Source: Cercis canadensis
Lineage: Eukaryota; Streptophyta; Magnoliopsida; Fabales; Fabaceae
NCBI GenBank assembly: GCA_003255065.1
Contig: QAOA01005320.1
Location: forward strand, 12,602-76,601
Direction: 5' to 3'
Length of the DNA: 64,000 nt
The position numbers and the translations under genes are program-made. The notes under the pieces are model-generated. The model saw only the letters and a program-made list of their open reading frames with translations, was not told the origin of the DNA and made no database searches. Positions 59,329 to 64,000 of this stretch are shown here, piece after piece; position 1 is the first letter of the stretch, and the number at the start of each line of letters is the position of its first letter.

Positions 59329-61075
59329 GAGTAAACCTACATTTGAGTCCTCGAAAGATTGGATTTTCAACAAAATCGTCCTTCAAAGATAGAAAACAAC
59401 AAATTGGTCCTCGAAAGATAGGACATCCATAACAAAATAGTCCTCCGTTAAGATGAGCTGTTAACTAGTGACGAAATAGCTGACGTGACACCGTTAAGTG
59501 ACAAGTGGCACGTTAGGGACATGTGTGACAATTTAAAATGCCATATGGCTGCTGATGTGGCAATTAAAAAAAAAAAAAAAACGCTAGTCAGCCTCCATCT
59601 ACCTTCAGATTACTTAGCTTCTTTTCTTTCATTGCCCAGGTGCAGAAGCCATCGAGAGGTTAATTATGGTTGGAATTACTGTCAATTTGGTCACTTATTT
59701 GAGGGACTATGAATTTGGGCAATGCTTCCTCTGCTACCATAGTCACCAACTTCTTGGGAACTTCTTTCATGTTCTGTTTGCTTGGTGGCTTTGTGGCCGA
59801 CACTTTTCTTGGCAGGTTTAATTTATTGTAATTCTTTTCTTTTTTATTTTACTCAAATTTTATTTATTATTGACTCTCTGATGTTTGCCTTTGATTATTT
59901 ATTCTATTTTTCAATTCCTTCTTTGACAGATACCTTACTACAGCCATCATTGCAACCGTTGAAGCAACGGTAAGATTTCCAAATTCCTAGTCTTTTAGCA
60001 GTTTGTTTCCTTCCAAATTTCAATTGAGCATGCTCTGTTTTCTGACCCAGAGCACTAAAGTTTTCATACTAAAGCTTGAAATTAATTTCATTGTCTGATT
60101 TTTCTTGAATAATAGGGGGTTACAATATTGACAATATTTACCATTATCCCAAGCCTGCATCCAACAAAATGCACAACAGGTAGCGTGACACCTTGCGTGC
60201 CAGCGAGGTGCGTGCAACTAATTGTGCTCTATTTAGCGCTCTATGTGACTGCCCTTGGTACTGGTGGCCTCAAATCCAAGGTCTTCGGCTTTGGGTCCGA
60301 TCAGTTTGATGATACAGATGATTAAATTCTTCAACTGGTTCTTCTTCTTTATAAACATAGGCTCTCTAGCCGCAGTGACCGTTCTTGTCTACATTCAAGA
60401 TAACATCGGAAGAGAATGGGGTTATGGAATTTGTGTCTGTGCTATTGTGCTCGCCCTCCTTGTTTTTCTATCAGGCACAAGGCGCTATCGCTTCAAGAAA
60501 CTCATGGGTAGCCCCTTAACTCAAATTGCGGCGGTGTTCGTAGCTGCTTAGAGGAAGAGGCACCTTGAATTGCCCTCCGATTCTTCATTTCTCTTTAACG
60601 TCGATGACGTACCAGATCAAGGACACAAGAAGAAGAAGCAAAGGTTGCCCCATAGCAAACAGAAATGGCTCCAAATCAATACTTATGGATTTTGGTTAAA
60701 GCTCCAATGGCTCCAAGTAGAGTGAGGAGGATGAGAAAAAGAAGAAATGGGGGTTAGGGCTTTTGACCGAGCACAACAAAGAAATGGAGGAAGATGAAGG
60801 TAGATGGAGGTTGACTAGTGACTTTTTTAAAAAAAAAAAATTGCCACATCAGCAGCCACATGGCATTTTAAATTGCCACACATGTCCCTAACGTGCCACT
60901 TATCACTTAACGGTGCCACATCAGCTATTTCATCATTAGTTAACAGCCTACCTTAACGGAGGACTATTTTGTTATAGATGTCCTATCTTTCGAGGACCAA
61001 TTTGTTATTTTCTATCTTTGAAAGATGATTTTGTTAAAAGTCCAATCTTTTGAGGATTCAAATGTAGGTTTACTC
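59329..61075. mobile_element. Pack-MULE carrying an NPF transporter fragment
   Basis: Inverted arms of about 283 bp (59329-59612 and 60794-61075), each starting GAGTAAACCTACATTTGA, are flanked by a perfect 9-bp target duplication TTAAATGAA (59320-59328 and 61076-61084). The 1.18-kb interior is a piece of a host NRT1/PTR transporter gene with its introns, so genomic DNA rather than cDNA was captured. No transposase is present. Confidence 0.94.
59640..60720 (+). pseudogene. Captured NRT1/PTR family (NPF) transporter fragment
   Basis: Three exon blocks with GT-AG borders: 59640-59815 (EAIERL...VNLVTYL, then after a frameshift SSATIVTNFLGTSFMFCLLGGFVADTFLG), 59930-59969 (YLTTAIIATVEAT) and from 60116 (GVTILTIFTIIPSL, YLALYVTALGTGGLKSKV, FGFGSDQFDDTDD). 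The last continues in another frame as FFNWFFFFINIGSLAAV and YRFKKLMGSPLTQIAAV. It resembles the NPF6/NRT1.1 part of the family (proton-coupled nitrate or peptide carriers of 12 membrane helices). Only about the second quarter of such a protein is present. Defects: a 1-bp frameshift near 59703, a short deletion at about 60327 and a TAG at 60549. Not functional. Confidence 0.9.
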
Positions 61076-61084
61076 TTAAATGAA

Positions 61085-61748
61085 TAGTATACCGGGCCCC
61101 ATTCACTTTGTTTGAGAGCGTAGCGTGAATCAGCTCATCATTTTCATAGGCATTGCCAAAGACAGTGGTTCTTTCAAGTGTTTCAATGGGGTTATTGGGC
61201 CTTGGCTTGAGCTAGGGTATCATTGACCTCATGGGACAGTTGTGCTTCTAGAGCCATTTGAGCTTGAAACACTCACTCCCTGCCCTTAATGGGTAAAGTT
61301 TCAAAGAATATGCCATGAGCATCTGTTATGTTGACTGTTCATTCGAATAGTTAAATGCAATGGAGTGTAATATTTTAGCAACTTGAAGTCCAAGTGTCAT
61401 TTTAAAAAACCTCAATGAACCTGAGTGTAATTTACTCTTCATCTTCTAATCTCTTCGTTGCTGCAAAGTTTTCTATCTAAGTTGTTATTTCACCCAAAAA
61501 AAAGTTGTTAATAATTGACATAGAATTTTAAGATGTCACAAAATTCAAACGGTAATGGACCAAACCAGAGAAAATCTCCTTTTCTATTGCTCCAGTAAAT
61601 TGGTGCACATAAAAACATTTTCTAAATATGGCAGTTGCAGTTTGGAAAAACATGGAATCCTATCACAAGGCATTCATTCTTTCATGCATCCTAAAAGCTT
61701 AGGAAGAAGCATGGTGTGCGAATGGAAGATAAAAGACAGTAAGACTTA
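61085..61748. other. No gene recognised
   Basis: Flank between the Pack-MULE and the SINE target duplication. A short frame at 61555-61749 has no domain. Confidence 0.5.
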
Positions 61749-61765
61749 GCTTAGTGATATACTTT

Positions 61766-61910
61766 TTTTTTTTTTCCCTTTTTTTTTGGACTTTTGGCTA
61801 CGACTCCNCCTTTTTTTTTTTGTACTTTTGGCTACGACTCCATGTTTGAACACAAAACCTGCAAGTCCAGAGGACGGTCTCAGTACCACTCAACTATTGG
61901 ATATTTGGTT
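61766..61910 (-). mobile_element. tRNA-derived SINE at a stop codon
   Basis: On the minus strand the unit has an A-box-like TAGTTGAGTGGTAC, a B-box-like GGTTTTGTGTTCAAAC and a poly-A tail. It is flanked by a 17-bp target duplication GCTTAGTGATATACTTT (61749-61765 and 61911-61927). Its tail region is duplicated around the N at 61807 (GACTTTTGGCTACGACTCC twice). The duplicated target includes the last codons of the neighbouring gene. Confidence 0.88.
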
Positions 61911-61912
61911 GC

Positions 61913-62266
61913 TTAGTGATATACTTTACTAGTATTGTAAACATGACCTGGAGAGAATGGAACTCTTGCTTCACTTCCTTGAGTTCTCCCCTCTGCTGAA
62001 GATTGTGTTTGCTCTCCATCAGGCTTATACTGACCTGCAGCATGAGTCTTTATTGCTTTGCCTGGTGTGTATGTAACTGGACCTATATAGCCATGAGCAT
62101 CTGGCATCCCCTTGTTGAGGCCGTGGTTTCTTCCACCGCAGTTATACTGATTTATTCTTGCCTGTAATTCCTTGCGGAGGAAGTCTTCTCTTCGAGCAGC
62201 TTGTAGGGCTCACTTAGTGCAGATAGCTTCTCCTGGTACTTGGTGTTTATCTCAAGCATTCTCTGA
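61913..62266 (-). pseudogene. Last exon of an unidentified plant gene, frameshifted
   Basis: A minus-strand exon begins after a good acceptor (TTGCCATTTCAG) at 62266 and ends at TAA 61913. It reads MLEINTKYQEKLSALSEP in one frame, then, after an apparent 1-bp loss near 62213, RREDFLRKELQARINQYN and on through MPDAHGYIGPVTYTP to SPGHVYNTSKVYH. The charged first part looks coiled-coil; the second is Gly/Pro/Gln-rich and probably disordered. I do not recognise the family. Earlier exons should lie right of 62266, but the sequence is cut at the N (62575). The shift may be a sequencing error, so this could be an intact gene's end. Confidence 0.6.
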
Positions 62267-62575
62267 AATGGCAACATGTATTGAAACAATCTGATATTCA
62301 GAGAAACTTTCCAATAAATATAAACAAAGCTTCTAGTTAATAAATTACAACTTATCTACATCTGAGTTTACGCCTAGGTTGGTTTCATCAACTTAAGGCA
62401 TAAATAAGACAATGTCTTCACCTAAGCTTTTTACTGTTATCTTTTCCATTTGTACTCTATCAAGAAAAAGAGAGACAAATTGTAATAGAAAAGATAACAA
62501 CAGAGGTCGCTCATACAAAAGCTTTTTGATTCAATGTTAACGCTATACCCAAGTTCACCATACTCAAGTTTTAAN

Positions 62576-63230
62576 TTCTTTTTCTTGTTGGTTAATTTTT
62601 TGCTCATGAACCAACAAAGAACTTTGTAATTCATCAATTGACAGTAAGCCAACATCATTAGCTTCTTTTATAGAACAGACAAAAAAATTAAATTTTGGTG
62701 TCAATGATCAAAGAATCTTCTCAACAATGAGAACATCCTCTATCTTGTCGCCATGGATCTGCATCTTGTTAACAATTGCCATCGTTCTTGAAAAATAGTC
62801 TGTAACTGATTCTCATGACTTCATTCGAAGCATTTCGAACTCTGAACGAAGTGCTTGAAGCTGCTGCCTCTTAGCCCTTGTTGTACCTTGGTACTTCTTC
62901 TTCATGGAATCCCAAATATGCTTGGCGGTGTCCTTGCAAAGAATGGTTTCCAAGATTGAGCGATCAATAGCTTGGAAGAGATAATTCTTTGCTTTAAGAT
63001 CCTTTAGCTTCAACCCTTCAAGCTCTGTCTTTTGGGCATTTGTCGGTACAACACCTTCTGCTGGTTCTGCTACTCCAGAAACAACAACCGTCTAATATTC
63101 TTTGGATCTCATGAAGTTCTCCATGAGCATACTCCAATGGTCATAGTGACCATCAAAGCGTGGAATGGCTGGCTGTACAAAACTTTCGAAAGTCATCTTC
63201 TTTGTTGTTGTAGAATCCTCAAAGACTACT
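62576..63230 (-). pseudogene. Copia gag remnant, duplicate copy
   Basis: Same gag frame and same TGA after LRMKS as in the copy at 57190-57700, with a handful of substitutions. Cut on its downstream side by the N at 62575. Confidence 0.85.
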
Positions 63231-63269
63231 GCTTTGATTTTTCAGGCCCAGTGGGGGCTCTGATACCAC

Positions 63270-63607
63270 TGTTATAATCAAAAAAATGAGAAAGTGTTTT
63301 GCACAATAACAGTAGGAAGCAAAGAATATAGAGAAGACAGAGGAGAAACTTTTCTATGTACTCATTGATAAAAAAAAAAAAAAAAAAAACCTATAAATAG
63401 GCTAATACATAACTGCTAATATATAACTGATAGCCCTCATGGAAATAGGCACTAGGCCCATGTTAGGCTGATACATAATTGCTAGCAATATAAAAGTAGG
63501 CACTATCCCATGTTAAAAAAAAACTAACTCCTATGACTAGGTAAACAAACTGACTAAAGGCTAGGACAATGACAACCCACATGCAGATTATTTAAATTTT
63601 CTCAACA
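63270..63607 (-). repeat. Copia LTR, duplicate copy
   Basis: 338 bp, TGTTATAATC to TCTCAACA. It keeps the CAACA end that is mutated in the 57755 copy. The minus-strand tRNA-iMet site adjoins at its left. Confidence 0.92.
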
Positions 63608-64000
63608 AACCCGATTCAAAATTCAGGGATATATTTTGGTTGCTTATTCAGGAACTTGCAAAGTGATGGCATGTTGGAGTGAGCAAAATGAGGGATATCA
63701 TCAACAAAAGGAAGTGCATCAACAAAAAGAAAAAGGTAAGAGAAAAACTATTTGTTTCAAGTTTGAAAGGCATATTGAACAAGAAGATGTGGATATGAAG
63801 CATTGCTTTTAGAGAAAAAGTCGAGAAACAAGAGTGGGAGGTAACCCTCTTTTCCTTAATAAATCATGGGACTAAGGGAGATATTGATTTTATTCAAACC
63901 AGACAAAAATGGAGGATTCATATTCATTTCAAAAGGTTGAGCAAATTGAACAAGTGAACCGTCAAGCAAAAACAAAAAGGGAAATAAAAAGTTTCTCTCA

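Larger units (their letters stand above)
62576..64000. repeat. Near-identical second copy of 57061-58485
   Basis: Directly after the N at 62575, 1425 bp repeat 57061-58485 with about 1% difference. This covers copia gag, primer site, the 5' LTR and about 390 bp of MULE interior beyond the LTR. Because it includes flank as well as transposon, it is a copy of the locus, not an independent insertion. It runs off the window end. Confidence 0.93.

Overview
The window is nuclear DNA from a eudicot plant, probably a woody rosid, though the species cannot be named from sequence alone. Evidence for this: a TIR-NBS-LRR resistance gene (a class found in dicots), intron-rich genes with GT-AG borders, AT-rich non-coding DNA, and many plant transposon families (PIF/Harbinger, Mutator-like, Ty1-copia, a Gypsy-type non-autonomous element, tRNA-derived SINEs). 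Four single Ns are present (1174, 50679, 61807, 62575). Three sit between two copies of the same sequence and the fourth is inside a poly-A run, so they look like unresolved assembly joins.

Layout. 1-6660: a full-length PIF/Harbinger transposon (224-6657) with TAA target duplications, a Myb/SANT-like ORF1, a DDE transposase broken by one stop codon, and a nested copia solo LTR. 8078-10327: a non-autonomous LTR element whose LTRs are built around an 18-bp minisatellite. 12386-13854: an intact four-exon epoxide hydrolase gene (minus). 14128-14693: a Mutator-type MITE next to a SINE. 15179-17495: a decayed GH27 alpha-galactosidase pseudogene (plus). 19273-21657: an NPH3-domain gene (minus). 23925-29105: a tandem array of about 7.3 copies of a ~710-bp monomer. 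29108-30953: a copia head-to-tail junction. 31243-32184: six 72-bp LRR exons of a truncated receptor-kinase gene (minus). 34524-39463: a complete but stop-riddled copia element. 40999-44414: interleaved long inverted repeats. 44977-49820: an apparently intact TNL gene whose last exon runs in frame into a retrotransposon-type zf-RVT zinc-binding domain. 50810-51265: a Tourist-like MITE. 52773-59108: a Mutator-like element carrying a nested copia element. 59329-61075: a Pack-MULE carrying a fragment of a nitrate/peptide transporter (NPF) gene. 61766-62266: a SINE inserted at the stop codon of a partial gene. 62576-64000: a near-identical second copy of 57061-58485.

Only three host genes look potentially functional: the epoxide hydrolase, the NPH3 gene (its first exon was not located) and the TNL. 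The rest of the coding capacity is transposon-derived or decayed. The most notable object is the TNL with an integrated zf-RVT-like C-terminus. Next are the transposons whose limits are fixed by exact target-site duplications, including the NPF-carrying Pack-MULE.
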